DNA from: Cranoglanis bouderius
Taxonomy: Eukaryota; Chordata; Actinopteri; Siluriformes; Cranoglanididae
Direction: 5' to 3'
DNA length: 64,000 bases
NCBI GenBank assembly: GCA_023630585.1
Contig: CM042558.1
Location: forward strand, 16,632,300-16,696,299
In this document: positions 33,291 to 47,178 of the stretch, one piece after another
Layout: the number at the start of each line of letters is the position of its first letter
Numbering within the stretch: the stretch's first letter is position 1
Made by a program: the position numbers and the translations under genes
The notes under the pieces: model-generated
The model's database searches: none
Told to the model about the DNA's origin: nothing
What the model saw: only the letters and a program-made list of their open reading frames with translations

Positions 33291-34215
33291 TGTATAACAG
33301 ACACAACAGTACAGAAAAATGTAACGACATAAAAATGATCTAAAATTAATTAAATAATAATAATAAAAAAAACTATAAAGAAAAAGTTTAAGTAGTACCC
33401 GAGTGAGGGAAACAGTGCAGAGTTCTGTAGTTCTCTTTATGGCCAGAAGGGGGCGATCTTTCATCACAGAATTCATTACAAACTTATTTATTTATTTATT
33501 AAACTTGTGACTAGTGATGTTTAATGTTACAGCAAACTTAATAAGAAAACCACATCCTAGTTACTTACATATTTACTTACCAACTTATCTACTAATGTAT
33601 TTATTTAATTAATTAATTTGTTGGTTTGCTTTCTTTAAAAAAAAAAAAAATACTTATATTATTTGTTAATTAATTATTTGGTGATATGTTTGCTCAGTAC
33701 TCATTAGTTTTGCTAGTATGCTTTTTTACTTACTATACCTATTATATTTACTTATTTTAATTCTTAATTATATACTTAATTAATTTGCTTGCTTACTTAC
33801 ATATAAAGGGTTAATGCCTGGTTAACTTTTCAAGTTAAAATTAAAAGTGATCAGAGAAAGAAACGACTGATTCACTTTTAACCAATTAATTCAGCGCCAT
33901 TACCATATTACCCTTCAATGATTTAAGGATTTGCCCTTTTAACGACATTTTGCTTGTTTTAGGATCCAACAAGATCTCAGATGGCTGGCAAGCTGAACTG
34001 TGTGTGTGTGTGTGTCCATGCAGTGTTGATATGAAGAGCAGACAGTGTTCATCCTCGTCCATCGTAGACAGATGGAGACCAAATGCACTTTATTGCCCAA
34101 ACCATTTGTGTGTATATAGTGTGTATAAGTGTGTGTGTATTGGAGACAGAGAAAGCGAAAGCATTGCACACACATTTTGTGGATATATATATATATACAC
34201 ACATATATAAGAGTG
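33291..34215. other. AT-rich intergenic DNA
   Basis: 33480-33840 is dominated by TTAATTAATT and TTTATTTA motifs and A/T runs. No gene. Confidence 0.6.
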
Positions 34216-34356
34216 TGTATGAATGTGTATGATATAGAGAACTCTCTGTGTGTGTGTGTGTGTGTGAGACAGTATCATATTGCTGCGTTATGTGCTGACA
34301 CGGCCCTGCATGTTGCACCTGGTGTGTGAGAGGAGATGGCCAGCTGCTGATGCTCT

Positions 34357-34358
<2 letters not shown>

Positions 34359-34421
<63 letters not shown>
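34359..34421. repeat. (CA)n microsatellite
   Basis: About 31 CA units. A (GT)n run at 34243-34266 lies 95 bp to the left, so the two could pair as a long weak hairpin. Confidence 0.95.
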
Positions 34422-34423
<2 letters not shown>

Positions 34424-34583
34424 GACTTTTTAATATCCTTATACAATTTTATATGCTTCTCGTTTCTCCTGCCCAAACATGACAAACTGTTGGCAAAAAC
34501 CTGTATTCTATCATTTTAAATAAACAAATTTTTTTTATCCCTTACCAAGAAATACAAATTCTAAGAACTATGTAAATTTGCGT

Positions 34584-34639
<56 letters not shown>
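34584..34639. repeat. (CA)n microsatellite
   Basis: About 28 CA units. Confidence 0.95.
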
Positions 34640-34641
<2 letters not shown>

Positions 34642-35539
34642 TCCCCAATTAATCAGTCATAAAAAAACATTTACTGTATACAGCCTGTATTTGCATATTA
34701 GAACCTGATTGGCTCTTATAGTTTATGACGCAATAACACCTGCATGTGACATGTTCAGTGAGATTTTCAGCACTACCCATTTTCGTCGATGAATTCGACT
34801 GCTGCACGACGGTCCATGCTCTCACATTTAATCACAGGAATTACTTTTTATCAAATGTATTGTGCCTTTAAACTTTCTTGAAACAGTTTGGCTCCAGTTC
34901 TGTTGCGGTTCCTGGAAGAAAAAAAAAAAAACCCTGCTGACAAAAAGTAAGAGCCAGATTCTGTAAACTCATCTATCTTATCATAGCAGAGAGAGAATGC
35001 GCTTAAAGACGGCTTTCATTCGACATCATGGATCACTCTGCAACATGGAAGCGGTAGATAAAACGTCTCGGCTCACGTCCATTACAGCTCAGCCGTGCTC
35101 GGGTATTCAGTTAACAGTTTGAACAGTCCTATCAGCAGATCCTTCCAGTACTCTTGAAATCAAGTTATCCCAAAAACTTAATCAACTCCTTCACTTTTTG
35201 GAATGGAAATAGAGCTGAGCTGAGCTGTAATTACAGATGGCATGGTATACAGTGATTAGAAATCATCTTCCACAGAGATCATGATGTCATGAATATACTC
35301 ACATTAAATATTCTCGAAGACTTTTAAAACAGGATGAGACTGGCACAGCAGGTGAAAATGTGTCACAGAAACCATCCTGCTTCCTGATTTCCTTCTCTGA
35401 ACACGTCCCCTGATTATTACTAACACTTGTCCCTCCTGATTAGTCCTGTTCTGTCTCATTAGCTTGTGTATACATTCCTCTCGGGTTGGTTAACGGCTTT
35501 GTGATGTCTGCAAGCACTTCTACTGCAGTTCAAAGTTGT
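34640..35539. other. Intergenic, nothing recognised
   Basis: Single-copy-looking sequence without coding signal. Confidence 0.6.
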
Positions 35540-36247
35540 GTTTCAAGTCCCAGAGTTCACTTGTTTTCCTAATTCTGGCTTACACAGTATGGTTCCACTA
35601 GTCCTCTTAGTTAATCTCGTCCTCAGATTTCCTCGGTTCCCCTTTCTTTCCTAAATATCCAACATCCCCTAGTTTCCTCTCTGGACCAAGTTTCCATAGA
35701 TCCCAATATTCCCTAAACTCTTCTACTTCACCTAGGTCCCATAGTCCCTAGACCCAATAGATTCTTAGTTCTTCTTTTCTAAGCTTCTACATTCCCATAG
35801 TCGGCAAGTAGTCCTAGGGTTAGGTAACCCAACATTTTGCTAGTTCCCATAGTTCATTCAGTTCCCCATAGTTTCCCTTGATACCTACTTTTGAAGTTAT
35901 CCTAATTCTCATTTCCTAGTTGTCCAAGTTTTCCTAGCACTTCTACTTCACCTGTGTTCCCATAGTTGCCTAATTGTCCAAATACTCATGGTCATGTCCT
36001 AGTTCTCTCAGGTCCCCTAGTTCCCAAATTTCTTTCTTTGTTCCTTACAAGTAATCCTAGACCTTGTTTCCCTAGTCCTAGTTCACCTTCATGCCCAAGA
36101 TAGTTGACTAATTTACTTTGTTTGAATAATTTGCAAGTACTCCTAGAACCAGTATTTCCAAGTTATCCTAATTCCTCTAGTCATCTAGGGTCCCTATTTT
36201 CCTCATTTTCTTTTGGTTGTCATAGATTGCAAGTACTCCTAGACCCA
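35540..36247. repeat. Degenerate CCTAG/CCATAG pyrimidine-rich tract
   Basis: Over about 700 bp the motifs CCTAGTTC, CCCATAGTT, TTCCCCTAG and AAGTACTCCTAG recur every 15-40 bases, and AATTTGCAAGTACTCCTAGA (36128) recurs as GATTGCAAGTACTCCTAGAC (36224). It looks like an old minisatellite whose unit has diverged. The SINE at 36248 is inserted at its right end. Confidence 0.6.
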
Positions 36248-36543
36248 TCTATCCATCCATTTTCCATACAGCTTATCCTACATGGAGCCTATCCCAGGGA
36301 ACTCAGAGCACAAGGCTGCTAACACACCACAGGGCACAATTTCACTCACACACACACCAGACAATCTGGAAATGCCAATTATCTTACAATGCATGACTTC
36401 GCAGGACGAAACTGGAGTACCTGGTGGAAACCTTCAAAGCACAAGGAGAACATGCAAACTCTGCGCACACAGGTGGGATTCAAACCTCCAACCCTGGAGA
36501 TGTGAGGTAAACGTGCTACCTGCTAAGCCACCATGTTCTCCAC
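36248..36543 (-). mobile_element. tRNA-derived SINE, copy 2
   Basis: Minus-strand copy. The tail end is CATCCATTTTCCATACAGCT, the middle has ATGCAAACTCTGCGCACACA, the B-box complement GGATTCAAACC is at 36476-36486, and the A-box-like complement TGCTACCTGCTAAGCCACCA is near 36512. Same body as the copies at 20396, 41989 and 53687. The target duplication is unclear. Confidence 0.8.
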
Positions 36544-36974
36544 TTGCCATGTTCCCCAAGAGCCCTAGTCACGTATTATATCTAGTCCTTCCTGATTAAT
36601 GATTATGAACCTGTACCTGTTCCTGTGCTGTGGTTAGAGGCGACGTTACATTTGGGTGTTTATCTGTATGGATGATCATTATCAAGATAATGGGTTATTC
36701 AGATAACGTGGTTGCAAATCCATGGGAATTTGTACAAGCAAATTTGTATGCAAAGTTCCAACTGAGGATGACGGTCACTGTTTTTCTTAAAAAAAAAAAA
36801 AAAGAGAGAGAAAAGTTATCATCATTCAGCATGGTACAGTAAACACATCTCTCAGAGCCAGAGTGGATTTCTGTGCCTTTGGGACTTTGGTGACCAGGCT
36901 TCATCATTTCACCTTTGTAAGGCAGCTTTATATTTATTTCCTTAATGCATTTAGGAAAGTAGAAGTGTGGGAGC
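36544..36974. other. Intergenic; A run at 36789-36803
   Basis: No gene signal. Confidence 0.6.
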
Positions 36975-37095
36975 AGGGCACTTAAATCCCAGAGCAATCG
37001 CGGGTTAAGCACTAGCCTCGAGGGCATCCCGATGATTAGCATTCGCCAATGGGATCGAACTCATGACCTTTTCAACCACAGCCATTTACCCACCA
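36975..37095 (-). repeat. Possible second tRNA-SINE family, remnant
   Basis: Read on the minus strand it gives GGTCATGAGTTCGATCCC (a good B box) and then GCTAGTGCTTAACCC, the layout of another fish tRNA-derived SINE. The head is diverged and no flanking duplication is visible. Confidence 0.4.
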
Positions 37096-40000
37096 TTAAG
37101 TCTTTACCAAAGGAACGGTTTTATTGCTCTATTCATATCCCATATAGTCACAACAAGGCTTTATGTTATATGTTTAGCAATAGACCTCATGAATGTGCTA
37201 GATGTGCAGCGTAGATGTAAAAAGGTACCCGTTATCTCTGCATATGTAAATGATCAGTTTGATTTCGCATGCAAATTAGAACTGATCTGCATATGTGAGT
37301 GTGTGGAAAGAGCATTTGCTCTTCTTTATTCAGTAGGCAATATTTAGTCCATTTATAGAACTGTTCAATACGGGTCACAGTCATTGAATGCGATCTTGCC
37401 TTAGTGTCGTAGCCATTGAGGGTGAATAATGAACACTCGAGAGTACTTACGCGAGCATCTTTCTCCTCTCAAAGGCACAGAACTCCACATTATCTTTATC
37501 ATTATGCTCTCTCTCTCATTCTCATACTCTTTTTTTCCCAAAGGCACCCCCACCCTGCATCCTGTGTAGACTTACAATTGATTGGTTCCTTGTGCAGTGT
37601 GTGAATTCTCTGTTTCCCAGATTGCCACGAAACACATGGAACAAACGCGTGTGTGTGTGTGTGTGTGTGTGTGTAGCAATATCCTCGGTTTAACCCCACA
37701 GGTTTACCCACAGTTTGCAATGTCCACGGTTTAACCCCGCAGAACTTTTAAACTGGATTGGAGTTGTGAGTTTTGCATACATTTGATCAGGGATGGAGTA
37801 GTACGGATATTGAGTCAACATTATTTTTTAATTTAAAGTGGATATACTGAATCAAAGTTATAGTTCAAAAGTGTCCACACTTAAATATCCTTAAGTATTT
37901 CATGTATTATTTTAGAATCTTAATATTATTTTAACTTTAATTATAAGTCAGGACTTATAATTCGTTGGTTTTTTCTTCTTCTTCTTCTTCTTTTTTTTTT
38001 TTTTAACACGGTCACATGAGAATTCTTATGAAAATGTCTCATGAAATGTTTAGAAAGTTAGTTAAAAGTTCGGGCTGTGGGGGAGGGTTTGTGTCCGTTG
38101 TTTATTTTTCTTACAAATTCATTCATAGAAATTGAACAAAATCCAATCTCATCACCATCAACATGAATTTGTATAAATTTATTTATTTTTTTTTACACAA
38201 AACTATGTTTCTGAAGTAAAGATAAAGGTTTTACTTGGAATGGAAAAATTCTCTTCGGTACGGTTCTCCTGGAAGGACGAACCAAAAAGAACCTTTAAAG
38301 ACGTAAGGTCCTTTAGTTGTAACTATTACAAATGCATATACTGTATATGAAAAAGCTTTCACTGTATATATGTGATATGTAGTGTGTCAATGAATTTCAA
38401 TAAACAGTATATACAGCTATATTATATTTATTATATAATATATGTAATAAAACGATATTTTCGACCCGTGGGGAATTAGCTATTTTGAGAAATTGCTCCA
38501 TTATTAAATTTGCCAATGATCGTCATGGTATTAGATTGCGTTAGGGAGGAACCTATTTGGAATTTTAACTCGGTTTTGATTGGCCATCGGGCCGCTTTTC
38601 TCACACAGACCCGGCGTCTCTGATGATCCTTCATGACCTGTGACACGATAATGTTTTTGTCGCAGTTCAGAACGGGAAATAAAGTGGCGGGGGCTGTTCG
38701 GTTGCAGAGCCGTGGGCCTCGCTTTGTTCGAGCCGTTCGAGTGTGTTTTCACACGACGCAGCTCTGAAGGGGAAAAAATGCAATCGCCAAAGCAACTGGA
38801 AACGCTCAATTGTCTGTTTGTGCGAGAGGAGCGGCGCAGCTGTGTAGCACTGGAACAAAAAGGCACGTTGTGTTGGAACCACAACAAAGAGCATAGAGTC
38901 TTTTCTTTCCTTTCTGCTGCATGTCTGAGGACAAACACCTAGAAGCTCTCACACCCTCCTTCACCTTTAACCCTCTGCGGCATTTTACACCTCAGTAGCA
39001 CTGAACAAATGGATCAAACTTGGTCTGAGAAGAAAAGAAACAGATTTCATCTTAGATCAAATGTATATAGGGAGCAATACGCTTTAAAATACACCATAAT
39101 TACAGCGGTCCTGCATTTTAAAGATGAATCTGATCAGAACGTATTGAGTAATTTTGTATAATAACAGCTCAGACAGTAGTGCAGCTAGAAATCACAGCTT
39201 TATGATTTAAAATGCAAAACACACAACCTCACTTTATACTGTATGTAAACATTTACAGTTCCAGACAAAAATTATTTTCCAAATCCAATTCCCGATATGT
39301 CTTTTTTTGTTGTTGTTGCTGTAATTGGCCATGATATTGATCCTTGGGTATCGGATCGGTGCCATCTTAAAACTGATAAATTTTAACCTTATTGTACAGG
39401 ATAAGAGATAAACTTGCCATATTATCATCTTAGATCAGATTTCGATACACTCTGTATATCTTGGAAACACAAAAGCACAGTGTGTGTGTGTGTGTGTAGG
39501 AATGTGTGTGGAACATGTGTTGGCTTGAGACTGACAGGTGTTGTAGGAATAGCGTGATTGTCGTGAGAACAGGCCGCAGTCGGACCGGTCCAGCTGCATC
39601 CAACGCCTGCGCTTAACCAACCAGAACCGAGCGGAAATCCTGTGGATCAGGACGCCTTCGATCACGGCTGAGGAGCGTAAATCAGAGTTTAAAAAGAACG
39701 CGTGGCGTTGCTTCAAAAGAATGCGAGTTTGAGATCTTCTGTTCCACGGTTACAAGATATCTTTTTTTTTAATTTTTTTATTTCTAAAACGAGCTTAGGT
39801 CTATTTTTACTCAGTATTCACGAATGAATACCAAAGTCAAGAGAAAAGCACGAGATAATATAAAAAAACAAATGCTCAAACAAAAATATACAATTACAAA
39901 TAAATTCATCAGTCAGTCATTATTTGAAGTAAAATACTGAAGTCATGGTTCAACCTGGACACAACCAGTAGGAAGCTGAATGTCCTGTAAAAGTGCTATT

Positions 40001-40250
40001 AATTTAAAATTAATATGCAAAAGAGATTTTTTTTTTTTTACCCGTTAAGGAAGATAACCAGCAACTATGGAACTAGCGAACAGAGAATGCTGTTAGACTG
40101 TTTAATAAGCATTCAAAGGGTTTTTTCTGCTAACATTATGAAAATTCAGGGAGTTTCTCCTCACCACTGTTGCCTCTGGCTTGCTTGAGATTGAAATCTA
40201 CTGTACATCTGGAGTTCAGTAGTTCAGTAACACAGCTGTGTGTGTGACTT
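37096..40250. other. Intergenic, no gene recognised; short (GT)n and T runs
   Basis: (GT)n at 37648-37673, (TTC)n with T run at 37974-38002, (GT)n at 39479-39498. Frames at 38531-38942 overlap a CpG-richer patch on both strands but show no domain. 38250-38310 has the GAACC/GGTTCT style of the MITEs. Confidence 0.5.
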
Positions 40251-40509
40251 CAGGGTGTCGCTAAAGTCTCCATACAATTAATACACAAAATTAACACTTT
40301 CTTTGTCTTCCAAAATTGTTCATACTTAGTTTATATATATATATATATATATGGTGTTTTTTTTTTTTTTTCCAGATAGCCTTTAAGAATGCCTTTGACA
40401 AAAGAAGAACATATAGAAATCATTCTCATGGCTGGATCAGGAAGCACTTGCAAGGTTAGTTGGTTGGCAAACATAGTCACCTACGTATGGAGACTTTTGG
40501 GACACCCTG
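40251..40509 (+). mobile_element. 259-bp mariner-type MITE carrying a transposase start
   Basis: A 25-bp terminal repeat starts CAGGGTGTCGCTAAAGTCTC at 40251 and its complement ends GGGACACCCTG at 40509; the arms match at 23 of 25 positions. TA follows at 40510-40511. Inside, after a TA run and a T run, an ATG at 40389 opens MPLTKEEHIEIILMAGSGST, resembling the first helix-turn-helix of mariner/Tc-type transposases. After about 25 residues the frame runs into the right terminal repeat. So the element is a deletion product keeping only the 5' end and the last terminal repeat. Confidence 0.75.
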
Positions 40510-40891
40510 TATTGTTAAAAGTCTTATATGAACATAAAACTGACTTGCCAACGGTAGCATTACTGTTTTCTACAACTAAAAACGATGATCCAAATGTTGC
40601 AGGAGGGTTTTGTATAAAAACTTTCTCAGGATACCCGGACACCCTGACTGATTAAGCAAGCCATTTGAAATTTCACACAAGTTACCGCAACCGTTTTTGC
40701 TTTGTGTTAAATGTGTTACGATGCAGTATGCTGTAGCACACAGTATAGAAATGTGCACAGAAAGCTTGTTTGTTGGGTTAGAAATGCATTAGACTGCACA
40801 CAAACACGCCACATGGAGTGACAGCTGTTTGTTTTTCGCATTTCGCTGGTATTGACATAGCTGTTGCTCTGTTCCACCCTGCCCTGCCCTG

Positions 40892-40926
<35 letters not shown>

Positions 40927-41070
40927 CCTGGTGCATGACAGAAGCCCTGCAGATCTACTGTATGTTTTTTTTCCACAGAGCTCTCGCAGCAGGACTGAGA
41001 TGTTCCAGCTTTTCAGCTTGTGTGGTTTTAGCATCAAACTGCAGTGTTAATGTTTCAGTCAGGAAATGGC
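40510..41070. other. Intergenic; (CA)n at 40893-40925
   Basis: GGACACCCTGACTGATTAAG (about 40638) repeats part of the MITE end, perhaps a second broken terminus. Otherwise nothing. Confidence 0.5.
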
Positions 41071-41345
41071 AGCTCAATCCAATTCAATTTTATTTAATTT
41101 GTATAGCACTTTTAATAATAGACACTGCCACAAAGTGGCTTTACAGGAATCCGGACGTAGATTTAGATCCCTAACGAGGAAGCCAGAGGCAACTGAGGCA
41201 AAGGAATGAAGATGACATGAATAATAAACCTTGACTCAGACAGGAACCGGTCTTCTGTGTGACACCCGGGTAGTGCCATGATAAATGATTATAGTATATA
41301 GGCGTAGTAAAGGCAAACACTACTAAGTGTGAGCGTATTGCAAAT
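41071..41345 (+). mobile_element. Second copy of the CAATTCAATT retroposon-like repeat
   Basis: CAATCCAATTCAATTTTATT, ATTTGTATAGCACTTTTAAT, AAAGTGGCTTTACAGGAAT, AACGAGGAAGCCAGAGGCAA and GTGTGACACCCGGGTAGTG line up in order with the nested insert at 8175-8488. More diverged than that copy. Non-coding. Confidence 0.65.
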
Positions 41346-41988
41346 AAGAGTCCTAGGATGAGCACAGGACAGTCTTTATGATTAAAGCAGCAGTACAAAT
41401 ATCCAACATCTACAGTACCCACTGAAGCAAGCATGAGTCTACAAATCTACATGAGGCCACTTACGCAATTCCCAGGGAATTATCCGGAAGTTCACGTGTG
41501 AACAGAAGCCGGAATCTTGCCACGAAAGACACGATGGGACGCTTCAAGGCGGCTGTCTGAAAAATACTGGCACAGTCAAGAACAATAGGAGCAAATCCTA
41601 AAGATAATGAACAGAAGACGTATTTAGAAACACTACAGTGATCCAGAAATGCAATAAAATGAAACAGTACAGGCTGGGATGTATCGTGCATATGCAAGAA
41701 TGTGGTGTGTCAGAAAAATATGCAAACCGTTTTCATGCATTATTTATAAAACATATCTAGGTGGGTTTTTTTTTTAAAAGTTTTATTACTTAATAATTGC
41801 AAGTTAACTTTGAATTTTTCTAAATATCACTAAAATCATGTGAATTTATCAGAAATCAAAGGATATCAGAGGAGTAAAATGGGATAAAACAATACTGCTG
41901 AAAAATCCTGGCAACAGTTTAGGTCTAAAATATTACACAAGGGTTTTTTTTTGTTGTTGTTGTTGTTGTTGTCCACGATAATCCATGA
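41346..41988. other. Intergenic; (TTG)n at 41949-41971
   Basis: No gene recognised. Confidence 0.6.
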
Positions 41989-42304
41989 AGCACGGTGGCT
42001 TAGTGGTTAGCAGGTTTGCCTCGCACCTCTGGATTTGGGGGTTCAATTCCTGCCTCTGCGCTGTGTGCATGGGGTTTGCATGTTCTCCTCGTGCTTTGGG
42101 GGTTTCCTCCAGGACTCTGGTTTCCTCCCCAAGTCCAAAGACATGCGTTGTAGGCTAATTGGCATTTCCAAATTGTCCGTAGTGTGTGTGTGTGATTGTG
42201 CCCTGAGACGTGCCCCGCAGGTGCCCTCGCCTCGTGCCCCGAGTTCCCTGGGAAGGTCTCCAGGCTCCCTGTGTAGGATAAGCGGTATGGAAAATGGATG
42301 GATG
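41989..42304 (+). mobile_element. tRNA-derived SINE, copy 3 (best preserved)
   Basis: Flanked by TCCATGA at 41982-41988 and 42305-42311, a 7-bp target duplication. The head has an A-box-like TGGCTTAGTGG (41996-42006) and B-box GGTTCAATTCC (42040-42050), the internal RNA polymerase III promoter of a tRNA-derived SINE. The body carries AAGTCCAAAGACATGCGTTG and the tail ends AAATGGATGGATG. The tRNA-like part cannot be a functional tRNA. Confidence 0.88.
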
Positions 42305-42311
42305 TCCATGA

Positions 42312-43126
42312 TTTTTGAATTTTTCGCTAGATTTTAATTTTGTCAAATCTACAGCTATACAATCAGAGGCGGCTCATGTCGACGAGCTTACAGTTTGTTT
42401 GTTTTTTGCGTAAGAAGTGTGGACAGAAATGCGTGAGAAAAGGTTAAAAGTGTCAATTCCACCAAACGGATTATTTTCTTAAACTGTTGACGGAAGTGTG
42501 AACGTGTGAATCAGCGAATGACGAACAACTCCAACACGGAGATGAAGGTGCTGCCAATGCCCCGCGTTTTGCATGGGAAAGAGGTGCAAGCGTTTAAAGG
42601 AAGGAGTTGTTAGAGGCGTATGTAAATGGGGAAAAAAAAAAAGAGCGAGAGAGTGAAGTGAGAGACGCGTGGAAGCTGCTCCTGCTGATTGTTAAACACA
42701 GAGACTTTTTTCAATGCTGAGCAAATCCTCTGTTCATTTAGAAAATATGGGTTATAAATTTGGTGTGACATTTCACTGGGAGATGAAAACTGGCGCTCAG
42801 TCTGTCTCAGGATTCCATCTCTCTCTCTCTCTCTCTCTCTCTGTCTTCACTTTCCCCTCTGTTTGTCCTCATTCTCTCAACAAACTGTAAAATGCCTCAT
42901 TTACTCTCCGACATCTTTCCACTTCTCAGCCGAGCACGATGAGCCGGACGCACATTAATCACATCAGAGTAAAGACCTTTGCATCTTTTTGAGCGATTTT
43001 CATGTTTTAGCGTTCACTAATGTAACTCCAATCTGTAATTAACATTAGTGTAGGACACCGTGTATGTCACAGATGTTAGGAAGTTAGGCCGATATGGAGC
43101 ATTGCTGAGTGATTCTTTTGTTTTTA

Positions 43127-43157
<31 letters not shown>

Positions 43158-44169
43158 TTTATTTTAAAATATATTTCTCTATTTCTGATTATCTTCCTTT
43201 TCTGTGGAGGCATACCTAGGATAGGAAATTCCTTTCATACGGATGTTCGAGAAGTCATAAAAACTTATAGGAATCATTAGAAGTGGAAAGTTTGGTTAAA
43301 AGGAAGCATTTATTAGTTGTATAATTTCTATAATTATCTTCTCACATGCTGAAAGAATGAAGAACTGATGGTTGGATATTAATTCACAGCAAATAATTAT
43401 TAATACTGTTTTGTTAAATAAAGACAGGAAGTACACCTAAGCCTGGATTAATGACTATATTGGGCCTTTTATTATGCACTTCTTTCTTTACCTTATTTTT
43501 TAAAATTATTTTTATTTTTTACTTTGCCAATTTCTTAGCAGTCGTTTGTGAAGCGTTATCATTTCACTCAGCTGAGTGCACAGTTATAGGTTTACCATAA
43601 TTACTAAAGCTTTATACATCTGTCCACAAATAAGCATAATAATACTTCACTAATGCTTTCATAATAACCAATTAATACGTCAGGAAATAAGAAAGAGTTA
43701 ATAGCTAATTGAGTGGTATATGAAAACCATTAATAATGTTAATAAGTAAGAATTAGAATGAACATTTCATTTACTCATTATAATTTCCTGAGACTTGCTG
43801 CGTGTATTAATTCTTTATTAGCGGTAATTATGTCTTACATGTATTGGAGTATAATGTAGTCACATTATTCTATGAATCATTAGCTATAAATCAGTGTGTA
43901 ATATGTGAGCCCCTTTACACTTCAGTTCTATAGAGATCTTTTACTGGTTCTCCCGGAGGAACACACTGAAGAAGGCTTTAGAGTGTAACATAACCTCAGC
44001 GCTACATTTTGTGATGCGTATCATGTAACATAATCACGGCTCCAACTATCGCAACATGAGATTCCTGCCATTTTGCCCGGCTCTTTACATTTTACTCAGA
44101 GCTAATTTGTTATCCTAGAGATTAGTGTCGTCCAGCCAAGTGTCGTTCCGACGGCCCACTTCCTAAAAG
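42312..44169. other. Intergenic, no gene recognised
   Basis: (CT)n at 42818-42842; (ATT)n/(ATTT)n at 43126-43164. 43560-43900 is AT-rich. No exon or RNA gene signal. Confidence 0.55.
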
Positions 44170-46760
<2,591 letters not shown>

Positions 46761-46762
<2 letters not shown>

Positions 46763-47142
46763 CATAGAGATATTATCAGTCCATTACCAGCTCACCTATT
46801 CAGACACACAAAGCCAGTTCCCTTCCTGCATAGTGGCCTTAATGTAGGGCCGAGCACACACAGCGAGCCGGGACAAAAGCGCAGCAGTGCAGGTGTTGGA
46901 AGATGCCACGGCCGAGTGAAAGGACTCTGAATGTCCTTCTGTGTCCTCACGCTGGCACTGGGCGAGGGAGAACGGATCCGGCGCACCTCTCCACCCCGGC
47001 CGCATTTTTCACCGGTCAGTCGCTGCAGGAGCGATCTCTATCTCAGGTTCTCACACTCCACTGTGACCCACGCTGCACTTTCAGAAAGACCTGAATGGAC
47101 ACACGGCTGAGTGCTCTTTGCAAGGACACTGTGTCTGTGTCT

Positions 47143-47150
<8 letters not shown>
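46761..47150. other. GC-richer single-copy block, no gene proven
   Basis: 46830-47080 has higher GC and several CpG (GGGCGAGGGAGAACGGATCC) right after the purine tract. Frames on both strands are open for 60-70 codons, but no domain, splice pair or codon bias is convincing. Could be a regulatory block. Confidence 0.25.

Positions 47151-47151
<1 letters not shown>

Positions 47152-47176
<25 letters not shown>
47152..47176. repeat. (GT)n microsatellite
   Basis: About 12 GT units. Confidence 0.9.

Positions 47177-47178
<2 letters not shown>

Noticed and set aside
32232..33476. Long minus-strand open frame (414 codons) plus two overlapping frames of over 300 codons
   Set aside because: It is the translation of the GT-rich minisatellite; all three frames on the same strand are open because the unit lacks stops, and the sequence is only Thr/Asn/His/Gln/Ser/Phe/Pro strings.
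34243..34421. (GT)n and (CA)n as a functional inverted repeat
   Set aside because: Both are ordinary dinucleotide repeats that are complementary by nature; no evidence of a joint origin.
41989..42060. tRNA gene suggested by A and B boxes
   Set aside because: No cloverleaf or anticodon arm; the sequence continues as a SINE body found in four copies.
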